Assembly (NCBI RefSeq): GCF_006365315.1 | Contig: NZ_CP040968.1 | Location: 992,001 to 1,056,000, forward strand | From: Candidatus Methylopumilus universalis | GTDB lineage: Bacteria > Pseudomonadota > Gammaproteobacteria > Burkholderiales > Methylophilaceae | DNA length: 64,000 nucleotides | Reading direction: 5' to 3' | Part shown: one piece after another, positions 9,273-17,446 of the stretch | Position numbering within the stretch: the first letter of the stretch is position 1 | How the letters are laid out: each line of letters starts with the position of its first letter | Translations under genes and position numbers: made by a program | The notes under the pieces: generated by a model | What the model was told of the DNA's origin: nothing | What the model saw: only the letters and a program-made list of their open reading frames with translations | Databases searched by the model: none

Positions 9273-10550
9273 TTATTTCAATTGATCATAAAGAAGTGAG
9301 ATGATTCGATTTGCGGTAGAAGAGTTATTTTTCTTGCCGTCCTGATACTCAATGATAACTTGAGAGCCCCCATTGTCTATAGAGAGGATCTTAATGCGGT
9401 ATTGTTTTTCTGGATTAGTTTTTTCCTTCTCACTACCACCCCAGAATTTAAGCCTTTCAGACAATGGCTTTTCTTTAGTTTGGCTTGTATCTTTAGCTTG
9501 CTTATCTTTTTTATCGTCGTCACTCCAGAACATAAGGGAATCTATGACGCCTTTTTTCTTCTTAGGGCTGTCATCAATATCCACATCGGCATATTTTACA
9601 AAATAGATGCCGTTTGATCTGTCTTTATCTTCAATCACAAATCCAATAATGTCTAAAGCTAAGCCAACTCTGCGCCACGCGCGGTCAAATGGATCTTGAA
9701 TTTCGAGAGAGGTGCTTCCATCCGCCTCTTTTTTGATTTCGGCTCTCTTTTGACTAACAGGTGCAGCAATAATTTCTTTTGCTCGCTTATCTGCTACGCC
9801 GAGTTTTACCATAAGCCTTCTTAAAAGCTCTGCATCCAATTCATCGTCTTTTGAATCTCCCTTAACTTCCGGTTGCGTCTTGGCTTCATTTCTATAACCA
9901 TTTTCAACAACACCGTAAGGGGTTCTCACTCTTTCTTTTCCATCATCAGGAGCAGCATCGACACTTCGATGCGTCATATAGATCTCAGTAGTTCCCTCCT
10001 GCAGCCCCCTATCTAATCGAGTTCTAAATTTTTTACGATTAGCTGTACCTGATGCAAGCGAATCAAGCCATGCATCAAATCTATCTAATGCGCCTTTTTT
10101 ATCCTCAACTTTTAGGTCTTCTTGCTTAATCCATTCAGTCTCCATAACCCCTGTTTCTGGATTTTCTTTTTTAACTGCAAACCCCATATCTAACCAAAAA
10201 TCTCGGATCAATGGCCATATTTTCTCTGCAGGTGCATTAACGACGAGCCATCTTTGAGCGCCCGCTTTTACAATCTTCATACCCTCTGGATTAGGTAAAA
10301 TTTTTGGCTGACCGTTATCTTGTACCTGGCCACTTTTAAATTCTGAATAGCTCGTAGAGCCTGGAATCGCATATGCATCATTAGTTGTAGCTGAAGTTAA
10401 ATCAGGAGGCACTTCGAGTGGGCGAGATCTCCCAGTCGCTTTATAGTCAGGGGCGGTGACTTGTTCTACAAAAGGAATATTTTCGCAGCCATTCAAGAGT
10501 AAGAATAACGGTAGTGCATAGAGCCATTTACTTTGCGCGATTAATTTCAT
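9273..10550 (-). CDS. bamC: Outer-membrane assembly lipoprotein BamC (NlpB/DapX)
   Basis: BamC is a lipoprotein of the BAM complex, which inserts beta-barrel proteins into the outer membrane. The signal is KWLYALPLFLLLNGC (lipobox Cys near residue 22), followed by the conserved unstructured linker (YKATGRSRPLEVPPDLT). Two helix-grip domains follow (about 90-210 and 275-425). A charged Lys/Asp-rich insert at about 325-380 is probably disordered. It overlaps dapA by 4 bases (ATGA). The dapA-bamC pair is the same as in enterobacteria, where bamC was first named dapX. Confidence 0.9.
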   Translation of the reverse strand: MKLIAQSKWLYALPLFLLLNGCENIPFVEQVTAPDYKATGRSRPLEVPPDLTSATTNDAYAIPGSTSYSEFKSGQVQDNGQPKILPNPEGMKIVKAGAQRWLVVNAPAEKIWPLIRDFWLDMGFAVKKENPETGVMETEWIKQEDLKVEDKKGALDRFDAWLDSLASGTANRKKFRTRLDRGLQEGTTEIYMTHRSVDAAPDDGKERVRTPYGVVENGYRNEAKTQPEVKGDSKDDELDAELLRRLMVKLGVADKRAKEIIAAPVSQKRAEIKKEADGSTSLEIQDPFDRAWRRVGLALDIIGFVIEDKDRSNGIYFVKYADVDIDDSPKKKKGVIDSLMFWSDDDKKDKQAKDTSQTKEKPLSERLKFWGGSEKEKTNPEKQYRIKILSIDNGGSQVIIEYQDGKKNNSSTANRIISLLYDQLK

Positions 10551-11425
10551 TGAATATGAGCTTCCTTCATAGCAGTTTGAATAATTTTGTGATGCTCTTG
10601 ATTAAGTTCCACTAAAGGCAAACGAATGCCTTCTTTAATAAGGCCCATTATTTTAAGTGCCCATTTTACAGGGATTGGATTCGACTCTATAAATAGATTT
10701 GTGTGAAGAGAAAACAATTGCTGATTGATTTCGATGGCTTTTTCGTTCTGTTTAGACATGACACAAGCGTACATTTCATGCATTAATTTAGGGGCGACAT
10801 TTGCTGTAACGGAAATAACGCCTTTGCCACCAAGAAGCATAAAGGACAGCGCGGTAGCATCATCGCCACTTAAGATTGAAAAATGGGAAGGCAATCTTTT
10901 AATAAGATCTATGCCCCGAGTCATATCTCCTGTTGCATCTTTAATGCCAACAATGTTTGGAATTTCGCTCAATTTTAATACTGTATCGTTTTGTAAATCA
11001 CAGCCTGTTCTAGAAGGTACGTTATAAAGAATTTGATCAATGGCAACCTCATTAGCAATCTTAGTGAAGTGTTGCAAAAGCCCTGCCTGATTCGGTTTGT
11101 TGTAATAAGGTGTCACTAACAAACAAGCATCTGCACCCAGACGTTTTGCTTCTTTTGTGAGGTCTATAGCTTCCAGAGTTGAGTTTGCGCCCGTGCCCGC
11201 TATGACTGGAATCCTTTTATTGGCGTGCTTTACGGTCGTTTCAATAAGCTGGCAATGTTCTTCATAACTCACTGTGGGCGATTCGCCCGTTGTACCTACA
11301 ATCACAATGCCATCTGTACCTTCATTAATATGAAAATCAATTAATCCATGAAGCGCTTGGATATCAAGACTTCCATCAGGAAACATTGGGGTAACAATTG
11401 CAACAATACTGCCTTGAGGTGACAT
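10547..11425 (-). CDS. dapA: 4-hydroxy-tetrahydrodipicolinate synthase
   Basis: DapA condenses pyruvate and aspartate semialdehyde, the first step to meso-diaminopimelate and lysine. This feeds the peptidoglycan cluster at 46-54 kb. The 292-residue TIM barrel shows GTTGESPT, the catalytic Tyr in YNVPSRTGCDL, the Schiff-base Lys in VGIKDATGDM, and SGDDATAL. It is first in the dapA-bamC-MBL unit and divergent from rnfA across a 238-base spacer. Length and motifs are standard. Confidence 0.97.
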   Translation of the reverse strand: MSPQGSIVAIVTPMFPDGSLDIQALHGLIDFHINEGTDGIVIVGTTGESPTVSYEEHCQLIETTVKHANKRIPVIAGTGANSTLEAIDLTKEAKRLGADACLLVTPYYNKPNQAGLLQHFTKIANEVAIDQILYNVPSRTGCDLQNDTVLKLSEIPNIVGIKDATGDMTRGIDLIKRLPSHFSILSGDDATALSFMLLGGKGVISVTANVAPKLMHEMYACVMSKQNEKAIEINQQLFSLHTNLFIESNPIPVKWALKIMGLIKEGIRLPLVELNQEHHKIIQTAMKEAHIQ

Positions 11426-11537
11426 GAGATTGGCTATTAATTAGTAAAGTCGCTATTTTAACTTAAATAGCTAAACACCAAAAAAATTGATCATTTATTA
11501 TATATAAAATAGTTATATTGCTATAAAACTTTATTCT

Positions 11538-11566
11538 TTGAAGTAATATAGAATTATTGATATATT
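11538..11566 (+). promoter_or_regulatory. Candidate promoter for the rnf operon
   Basis: TTGAAG (11538-11543), a 17-base spacer and TATATT (11561-11566) give a reasonable sigma-70-like promoter, with about 90 bases of leader before rnfA. The 238-base spacer between dapA and rnfA holds nothing else convincing. A second TATAAT at 11650-11655 lies only 9 bases before the rnfA ATG and has no -35 partner that I can see. Confidence 0.4.
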
Positions 11567-11663
11567 TCAACTGGGAAAAAGATCCTAAACTTCCAAAAGA
11601 CATAATAGTCATAGTTCTTAGCTATAAATATTTTCTGCAATTTTAAACGTATAATTTAACTTT

Positions 11664-12245
11664 ATGATTCAACACTATTTCTTAATCATCATTAGTACGG
11701 TATTAGTCAATAATATTGTGTTAGTAAAAATATTAGGGCTTTGCCCTTTTATGGGGGTATCTAAGAAACTAGAAACATCAGTCAGCATGTCTGCCGCCAC
11801 AGCTTTTGTATTAACTATAGGCTCAATGACAAGCTGGGCAATTAATCATTACCTTCTTGAGCCAAATGATCTTGTCTACCTGAGAACGCTTTCATTTATT
11901 TTAGTCATTGCGGGTGTTGTCCAATTCACTGAAATGTTAATGGAAAAAAACTTTCCATTGCTTTATCAATTACTGGGTATTTTTCTACCCCTCATCACGA
12001 CCAATTGTGCTGTATTAGGCATCCCTCTTTTGAATGCGCAATCAAGCCATACTCTTATAGAATCCGCATTATTTGGATTCGGCGGTGCTATTGGTTTTTC
12101 AATAGTGCTCATTCTATTTGCATCCATAAGAGAGCGTTTAGAAGGCGCTGAAATACCAGTGCCATTTAAAGGGACTGCAATAGCGCTTGTAACAGCCTCC
12201 ATTATGAGTCTTGCATTTATGGGATTCGCGGGCTTGGATCGTTAA
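11664..12245 (+). CDS. rnfA: Electron transport complex subunit RnfA/RsxA
   Basis: RnfA is one of the two homologous membrane subunits (with RnfE) that hold the buried iron-sulfur site of the Rnf ion-pumping ferredoxin:NAD oxidoreductase. The 193-residue protein has six hydrophobic segments. It shows the family motifs [21 protein letters not shown] and [14 protein letters not shown], each carrying a conserved Cys in a membrane helix. The ATG lacks an obvious Shine-Dalgarno sequence. It starts the rnfABCDGE-nth unit and abuts rnfB by a one-base overlap (TAATG). Confidence 0.96.
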   Translation: MIQHYFLIIISTVLVNNIVLVKILGLCPFMGVSKKLETSVSMSAATAFVLTIGSMTSWAINHYLLEPNDLVYLRTLSFILVIAGVVQFTEMLMEKNFPLLYQLLGIFLPLITTNCAVLGIPLLNAQSSHTLIESALFGFGGAIGFSIVLILFASIRERLEGAEIPVPFKGTAIALVTASIMSLAFMGFAGLDR

Positions 12246-12802
12246 TGGTTACCGCACTTCTTGTGATGATTTTTCTCGCCATCCTTTTAGGATTGGTCTT
12301 AGGTTATTCCGCCATTAGATTTAAAGTGGATGGCGATCCTATGGTTGCCAGAATTGACGCTATTCTTCCTCAGACACAATGTGGCCAATGTGGCTTCCCA
12401 GGTTGCAAACCATACGCCAATGCGATTGCTAAAGGCGAAGCTGATATTAACCAATGTCCTCCTGGAGGCGATGCTGGCGCTAAAGCTTTAGCAGAACTCA
12501 TGGGGGTGGAGTTTAAACCGCTCAATCAAGAACATGGTGTTCAGAAACCAAAATCAGTTGCGCTTATCGATGAAGCTACTTGCATCGGATGCACCTTATG
12601 TATTCAAGCATGTCCAGTAGATGCTATCTTAGGTGCAGCAAAACAAATGCATACTATTATCGCAAGCGAATGCACCGGCTGCGAATTATGCTTACCTCCA
12701 TGTCCAGTAGACTGCATTACCATGGAGCCTGTTCATGAGAATTCTGCATCATGGAAATGGAAATATCCTATCTATAATATTCAAAAAACTCAAAAGGCCT
12801 GA
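12245..12802 (+). CDS. rnfB: Electron transport complex iron-sulfur subunit RnfB/RsxB
   Basis: RnfB is the ferredoxin-like entry subunit of Rnf. The 185 residues have an N-terminal membrane anchor (about 3-25). A 4Fe-4S domain follows with [18 protein letters not shown] (Cys from about 46, plus NQCPPG further on). Then come two 4Fe-4S ferredoxin motifs, [12 protein letters not shown] near 112 and [12 protein letters not shown] near 142. All expected cysteines are present. It lacks the long C-terminal extensions of some RnfB proteins. The ATG overlaps the rnfA stop. Confidence 0.96.
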   Translation: MVTALLVMIFLAILLGLVLGYSAIRFKVDGDPMVARIDAILPQTQCGQCGFPGCKPYANAIAKGEADINQCPPGGDAGAKALAELMGVEFKPLNQEHGVQKPKSVALIDEATCIGCTLCIQACPVDAILGAAKQMHTIIASECTGCELCLPPCPVDCITMEPVHENSASWKWKYPIYNIQKTQKA

Positions 12803-12812
12803 TGGGTTTGTT

Positions 12813-14336
12813 ATGCAATTAGAAAATATTTTTAAATTTAATGGTGGCGTTCATCCGGATGAAAACAAAACCGTATCAACTCGCCTTCCTATTGCAAAAT
12901 TACCTATCCCAAAGAAATTAATACTTCCTTTAAGGCAGCATGTCGGTCATGTTGCAAAACTTAAAGTCAAACCCGGCGATCAAGTGCTTAAAGGTCAAAT
13001 TATTGCCGAAGCTGATGGTAATATTTCCGCGGCGATTCATGCGCCCACATCTGGGAAGGTCGTAAAAATCAGTGAGGAAATACTCCCTCATCCATCCGGC
13101 CTGCCTGATTTTTGTATCACAATCGAACCAGACTTTAAAGACACATGGGTTGAAAAAAAACCAATCTCATGGAAAACACTCGACCGCAATAAATTAATTG
13201 AAGCGATTTCTCAGTCAGGAATTGTGGGTTTAGGTGGCGCAGTTTTTCCAACCCACATGAAATTAAAAATAAATCAAAGTCAGCTCATCAATACTTTAGT
13301 TATTAATGCTGCAGAGTGCGAACCATTCATCACTTGTGACGATATGTTAATGAGAGAAAGAGCTGATGAAATTATTCAAGGGTCATTAATTGCCCAAACG
13401 ATCCTCGGCGCAAAAGAGTGTGTAGTCGGTATTGAAAATAATAAAACTGAAGCCTATGAAGCGCTAAAAAAAGCAGCTCAAAAAACGTCCATTGAAATTA
13501 AAGTGGTTCCAACACTTTATCCAAGCGGCGATGCAAAAAGACTCATTTATCTCTTAATGGGTATAGAAGTTCCAAAAGAAAAGCGCTCTGTAGATTTGGG
13601 TATTCAAGTATTTAATGTAGCTACGGTAGCAGCTATCTATAGATATCTTGAATTTGGGGAGCCATCTATCAGTCGAATTGTGACAATCACAGGGGCCGTT
13701 AAAGTACCTCAAAATTATGAAGCATTATTCGGAACACCTTTATCAGAACTCATAATTGCTGCAGGTGGTTCTCCGAACAAAACAAAAAAATTTATTATGG
13801 GTGGCCCTATGATGGGATTTGATTTGCCATCAATTCATGTGCCTGTTACTAAAGCGATGAATTGTGTTATCGAAAGTTCACCAGAATTATTCCCTGCGCC
13901 AAAACCTGTGATGCCATGTATTCGTTGTGCTCGATGTGCAGATGCCTGCCCAGTTAACTTACAGCCTCAAGAATTATATTGGTTTTCAAAATCTTCTCAG
14001 CTTGAAAAAGCCAGAGATTACAATTTATTCGATTGTATTGAATGTGGATGCTGTACTTATGTTTGCCCAAGTAATATTCCACTCGTACAATTTTATAGAT
14101 ATGCAAAAAGTGAAATTATTGCGCAAGATAAATCGAAAGAAGCTGCAAACACAGCCAGAGAAAGAAATGACTTTAGGCTTGCAAGAATAGAAAGGGAGAA
14201 AAAAGAACGTGCTGAAAGAAATGCACAAAAAGCCCTAGGAGCTCAGGAGAAGCAAGCTGATGATGAGAAAAAATCAACAATTGCTGCGGCTATGGATAGA
14301 GTTAAACAAACCCAACAAGAAAATATAAAAAACTAA
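12813..14336 (+). CDS. rnfC: Electron transport complex subunit RnfC/RsxC
   Basis: RnfC carries the NADH/FMN-binding domain and two 4Fe-4S clusters. I start it at ATG 12813, 10 bases after the rnfB stop. An upstream in-frame ATG at 12735 lies inside rnfB and would add 26 residues unlike the family. The visible order is: a short barrel-like domain (KLKVKPGDQVLKGQIIAEADG), the FMN/NADH domain with GIVGLGGAVFPTHMK and AAECEPFITCDD, a SLBB segment, and clusters CIRCARCADACP (about 369) and CIECGCCTYVCPSNIPL (about 408). The C-terminal tail is a short charged helix, much shorter than the long repeat tail of E. coli RsxC. Confidence 0.95.
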   Translation: MQLENIFKFNGGVHPDENKTVSTRLPIAKLPIPKKLILPLRQHVGHVAKLKVKPGDQVLKGQIIAEADGNISAAIHAPTSGKVVKISEEILPHPSGLPDFCITIEPDFKDTWVEKKPISWKTLDRNKLIEAISQSGIVGLGGAVFPTHMKLKINQSQLINTLVINAAECEPFITCDDMLMRERADEIIQGSLIAQTILGAKECVVGIENNKTEAYEALKKAAQKTSIEIKVVPTLYPSGDAKRLIYLLMGIEVPKEKRSVDLGIQVFNVATVAAIYRYLEFGEPSISRIVTITGAVKVPQNYEALFGTPLSELIIAAGGSPNKTKKFIMGGPMMGFDLPSIHVPVTKAMNCVIESSPELFPAPKPVMPCIRCARCADACPVNLQPQELYWFSKSSQLEKARDYNLFDCIECGCCTYVCPSNIPLVQFYRYAKSEIIAQDKSKEAANTARERNDFRLARIEREKKERAERNAQKALGAQEKQADDEKKSTIAAAMDRVKQTQQENIKN

Positions 14337-14337
14337 T

Positions 14338-15357
14338 ATGGAAAATAGATCTCCTTACGTTGTTAATGCACCTTCAATCAGCATAATTATGCTTAAGGTT
14401 TTGCTTGCTCTCATTCCTGGTATAGCTTTGTATGTTTATGTTTTTGGTTTAGGCGTCATTATAAATATTCTTCTCGCATCTGTTACAGTCATATTGACTG
14501 AAAGTGCCATTCTTGCCATAAGAAAATTACCGATCAAACCGTTTATTCTAGATGGCAGCGGACTCGTCACTGCTTGGCTTCTCGCCCTCTCTATTCCATC
14601 CATAGCCCCTTGGTGGATTATTGTCTTAGGTACAATTCTTTGTATTATTTTTGGTAAGCATTTATACGGCGGACTCGGCTACAACTTATTTAATCCAGCT
14701 ATGGTGGGATACGCAATCTTACTTATTTCATTTCCATCGATCATGACGCACTGGCAAATACCTTCCAATCTTATGATTGGTCATACAGACTGGTTGGATC
14801 AAATTAAAGTTATTTTTAATAGCAACTTATTGTCAAAAGAAACCTTCGATGCAATGAGCTCTGCGACTCCTCTTGATTACATTAAAACGCAACTGACTTT
14901 GAATCACCCTTTAGCAACGATTCAACAAGACAAAATATTTGGTTTTGTTGGTGGAAGAGGATTGGAGTTGATTAATTTAGGTTATCTTGCTGGTGGTCTT
15001 TATATGCTCAAAGAGAAAATTATTTCATGGCATTTACCTGTTGCTTTTTTATCCACCTTATTTGTTTCAGCTTTAGTATTTAACGTCATTTCACCTGATA
15101 CATTTGCTTCCCCCCTGTTTCACATTATGAGCGGTGGAAGTATCCTCTGCGCTTTCTTTATTATCACCGATCCAGTAAGCGCCCCAACAACGCCTAAAGG
15201 AAAAATCTATTTTGGTATGGGCATAGCTTTATTAGTACTTATCATTCGACTTTTCGGTGGTTATCCAGAAGGGATTGCATTTGCGGTATTGTTTTTAAAT
15301 ATCTGTGTGCCTCTTATTGACAGCCTCACTCAACCAAGAATTTTCGGTCATAAATAA
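14338..15357 (+). CDS. rnfD: Electron transport complex membrane subunit RnfD/RsxD
   Basis: RnfD is a large membrane subunit with about nine or ten helices and a covalently bound FMN. The 339-residue protein begins with SPYVVNAPSISIIMLKVLLALIPG. It includes the NPAMVGYAILLISFP signature, the flavin-attachment-type motif SSATPLDYIK near residue 180 (Thr as likely FMN site), and FFIITDPVSAPTTPKGK. It follows rnfC by one base and is followed by rnfG 4 bases after its stop. Confidence 0.95.
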   Translation: MENRSPYVVNAPSISIIMLKVLLALIPGIALYVYVFGLGVIINILLASVTVILTESAILAIRKLPIKPFILDGSGLVTAWLLALSIPSIAPWWIIVLGTILCIIFGKHLYGGLGYNLFNPAMVGYAILLISFPSIMTHWQIPSNLMIGHTDWLDQIKVIFNSNLLSKETFDAMSSATPLDYIKTQLTLNHPLATIQQDKIFGFVGGRGLELINLGYLAGGLYMLKEKIISWHLPVAFLSTLFVSALVFNVISPDTFASPLFHIMSGGSILCAFFIITDPVSAPTTPKGKIYFGMGIALLVLIIRLFGGYPEGIAFAVLFLNICVPLIDSLTQPRIFGHK

Positions 15358-15361
15358 ATAT

Positions 15362-15985
15362 ATGTTTAAAGATCACTTTAAGAAAATATCAATCACCGCA
15401 ACAATTATGATTATCTTTTCTTTGGCAGCATCAACGGCTCTTAGTATTTTCTACTTTATGACAAAATCTCCAATTGAAGAAAGTGATGCAAAAGCAAAAA
15501 GAATTTTTTTAAACCAAGTAATTCCGGCGAATCTTTATGATAACAATCTTGTCAAAGATACAATCTCTATTGAGCCTAATCCCCTCCTCGGAAACAAAAA
15601 AAATATTGATGTTTATCGAGCAAAAAAAAATAATCAAGTGATTGCAGTGATTATTGAAACTATTGCGCCTGATGGCTACAGTGGCGAAATCAAAACACTT
15701 GTAGGTATTGATCAAGAAGATAAAATATTGGGTGTAAGAGTTATTACCCACAAAGAAACACCAGGCTTGGGGGATTATATTGAGATTGATAAAAGCCAGT
15801 GGATTAAAAATTTTGATTTCAAATCTTTAGATAAATTATCAGAAAAACAATGGGCCGTTAAAAAAGATGGTGGTGATTTTGACTATGTATCTGGGGCAAC
15901 GATTACGTCTCGAGCTGTCGTTAAATCGACGTATAAATGTCTTCTTTACTCAAAAGAAAATAAAAAAAGGTTATTTGCATCATGA
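15362..15985 (+). CDS. rnfG: Electron transport complex subunit RnfG/RsxG
   Basis: RnfG is a periplasm-facing, FMN-carrying subunit of Rnf. I choose ATG 15362 (207 residues, starting MFKDHFKKISIT), since the longer frame from 15305 overlaps rnfD and adds residues that do not resemble the family. A single N-terminal membrane helix (about 10-32) precedes the FMN-binding domain. That domain has HKETPGLGDYIE and the covalent FMN motif SGATITSRAV near residue 180, with Thr as attachment residue. The stop overlaps the rnfE start (ATGA). Confidence 0.95.
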   Translation: MFKDHFKKISITATIMIIFSLAASTALSIFYFMTKSPIEESDAKAKRIFLNQVIPANLYDNNLVKDTISIEPNPLLGNKKNIDVYRAKKNNQVIAVIIETIAPDGYSGEIKTLVGIDQEDKILGVRVITHKETPGLGDYIEIDKSQWIKNFDFKSLDKLSEKQWAVKKDGGDFDYVSGATITSRAVVKSTYKCLLYSKENKKRLFAS

Positions 15986-16611
15986 GCGATATTAAGAAAA
16001 TTGCATTTGATGGATTTTGGAAGCAAAATCCCGGAGTAGTTCAACTGCTTGGACTATGCCCGACTCTTGCTGTCACAACTTCTTTGATCAATGGTTTAAG
16101 TCTTGGGATAGCAACAGCCCTGGTAATGGCTGCATCAAACGCCTCTGTTTCGCCGATTAGAAAATTTATACCCACTGAAATTAGAGTACCTGTTTTTATT
16201 CTTATCATAGCTTCACTTGTAACAATCATCGATTTCAGTATTCATGCTTATATTCATCCGCTTTACAAAGCTTTAGGCATTTTCATTCCTCTGATCGTTA
16301 CAAACTGTATTGTATTAGCGCGCGTTGAATCTTTTGCAGCCAAGAATGAAACAGTCCCTTCTTTTTTTGATGGCCTTTTTATGGGCCTTGGTTTAGCTCT
16401 GGTGTTGGCACTTCTTGGTGGAATGAGGGAATTTTTTGGTAAAGGTACTTTATTTTCTGGTATTGATCTCATATTTGGCGCTTCTACCAGCAATTTAGTA
16501 ATTCATTTTTTTAGTGATTACAACGGTTTTCTTTTGGCTATCTTACCTCCCGGAGCATTTATTGGGCTGGCTTGTCTCATCGCACTAAAAAATCGTATCG
16601 AAACACGTTAG
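15982..16611 (+). CDS. rnfE: Electron transport complex membrane subunit RnfE/RsxE
   Basis: RnfE is the homologue and partner of RnfA. The 209-residue protein has six predicted helices. It has the family start FWKQNPGVVQLLGLCPTLAVTTSL and the matched motif IPLIVTNCIVLARVESFA, each with the membrane Cys that joins the intramembrane cluster. The start overlaps the rnfG stop by 4 bases. nth follows 10 bases later, so DNA repair and Rnf are co-transcribed as in E. coli (rsxABCDGE-nth). Confidence 0.96.
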   Translation: MSDIKKIAFDGFWKQNPGVVQLLGLCPTLAVTTSLINGLSLGIATALVMAASNASVSPIRKFIPTEIRVPVFILIIASLVTIIDFSIHAYIHPLYKALGIFIPLIVTNCIVLARVESFAAKNETVPSFFDGLFMGLGLALVLALLGGMREFFGKGTLFSGIDLIFGASTSNLVIHFFSDYNGFLLAILPPGAFIGLACLIALKNRIETR

Positions 16612-16621
16612 TCCATTTCCT

Positions 16622-17257
16622 ATGAACCCTCAAAAGCGATTTAAAATTTTTGAGGCGCTATCTAAAGCTACACCCCATCCTACGACAGAGCTTATTTACC
16701 AGACACCTTTCCAGCTTCTGATCGCAGTTATTTTATCTGCTCAAGCCACTGATAAATCAGTCAATAAAGCAACCTTGTTGTTGTTTAATAAAGCGCCTAA
16801 TGCAAAACAACTTGCCCAAATGAAATTAAGCGATGTTGAGCTTTGTATAAAAACAATTGGGTTATATAAAACAAAAGCTAAAAACATACTTGAAACTGCG
16901 AAGATCATTGAAAAGGAATTTCAAGGTGAAGTACCTCAAGATCGATTAGCTCTTGAAGCGCTTCCTGGGGTAGGAAGAAAAACTGCGAACGTTATTTTAA
17001 ATACTATCTTTAATGAGCCGACTATTGCAGTAGACACTCATATATTTAGGATTGCGAATCGCATTAACTTAGCACCAGGAGAAAATGTGCTTCAAGTAGA
17101 AAAAAAATTAATTAAATTAACGCCTAAAGAATTTTTGCAAGATGCGCATCATTTATTGATACTACACGGAAGATACACTTGTATTGCAAGACAACCAAAA
17201 TGTGGTGTTTGCGTCATTTATGATTTATGCGAATATAAAAAAAAGCTTAAAAACTAA
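16622..17257 (+). CDS. nth: Endonuclease III (DNA glycosylase/AP lyase)
   Basis: Nth removes oxidised pyrimidines and cleaves the abasic site in base-excision repair. The 211-residue length matches E. coli Nth. The helix-hairpin-helix LPGVGRKTANVIL carries the catalytic Lys (about residue 121). The catalytic Asp lies in VDTHIFRIANR. The C-terminal 4Fe-4S cluster is CIARQPKCGVCVIYDLC (C-x6-C-x2-C-x5-C). It ends the rnf operon. Its stop overlaps that of the convergent DUF1289 gene within the shared CTAA at 17254-17257. Confidence 0.97.
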   Translation: MNPQKRFKIFEALSKATPHPTTELIYQTPFQLLIAVILSAQATDKSVNKATLLLFNKAPNAKQLAQMKLSDVELCIKTIGLYKTKAKNILETAKIIEKEFQGEVPQDRLALEALPGVGRKTANVILNTIFNEPTIAVDTHIFRIANRINLAPGENVLQVEKKLIKLTPKEFLQDAHHLLILHGRYTCIARQPKCGVCVIYDLCEYKKKLKN

Positions 17258-17430
17258 AACGAAATAAGCTTAATCTGTCTTTCAGATGCTAATTCAACAA
17301 TCTCTTTTTTTTGTGTTTCATCTAACGCTATCCATTGAGCAATTTCATCTTGGCTTCTAAAACACCCTTCACAAAAATGGTGCTCTTTATTGATGAGACA
17401 AACGCCAATACAAGGAGATTCAGTCAACAC
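17254..17430 (-). CDS. DUF1289 small cysteine protein, 58 residues
   Basis: A short reading frame after secA encodes 58 residues beginning (M)LTESPCIGVCLINKEHHFC. It has a Cys pattern C7-x3-C11-x8-C20-x2-C23 followed by FRSQDEIAQWIALDE. This is the DUF1289 signature (C-I-G-x-C ... C-x-G-C-x-R-x-x-D-E-I-x-x-W), a family of small proteins, possibly metal-binding, without firm function. The likely start is GTG at 17430 (TTG at 17427 is an alternative). An AAAGAAAG stretch upstream can serve as ribosome site. It sits 16 bases after secA on the same strand and shares its stop bases with nth. Confidence 0.85.
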   Translation of the reverse strand: MLTESPCIGVCLINKEHHFCEGCFRSQDEIAQWIALDETQKKEIVELASERQIKLISF

Positions 17431-17446
17431 AATTAACTTTCTTTGA

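Noticed and set aside
11650-11664. TATAAT 9 bases before the rnfA ATG as promoter of a leaderless transcript
   Set aside because: Position would fit a leaderless start, but no -35 is present and such hexamers are common in this AT-rich spacer. Kept only as a remark.
12735-12812. Longer N-terminus for rnfC from ATG 12735
   Set aside because: It lies inside the ferredoxin part of rnfB, and the added residues do not resemble RnfC; the ATG at 12813 follows the rnfB stop.
13927-14190. Second reading frame inside rnfC (87 codons)
   Set aside because: Lies within the conserved iron-sulfur region of rnfC; composition and lack of a ribosome site mark it as a shadow frame.
15305-15361. Longer N-terminus for rnfG from 15305
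   Set aside because: It overlaps the end of rnfD, and the family N-terminus (cytoplasmic basic stretch plus one helix) begins at 15362.
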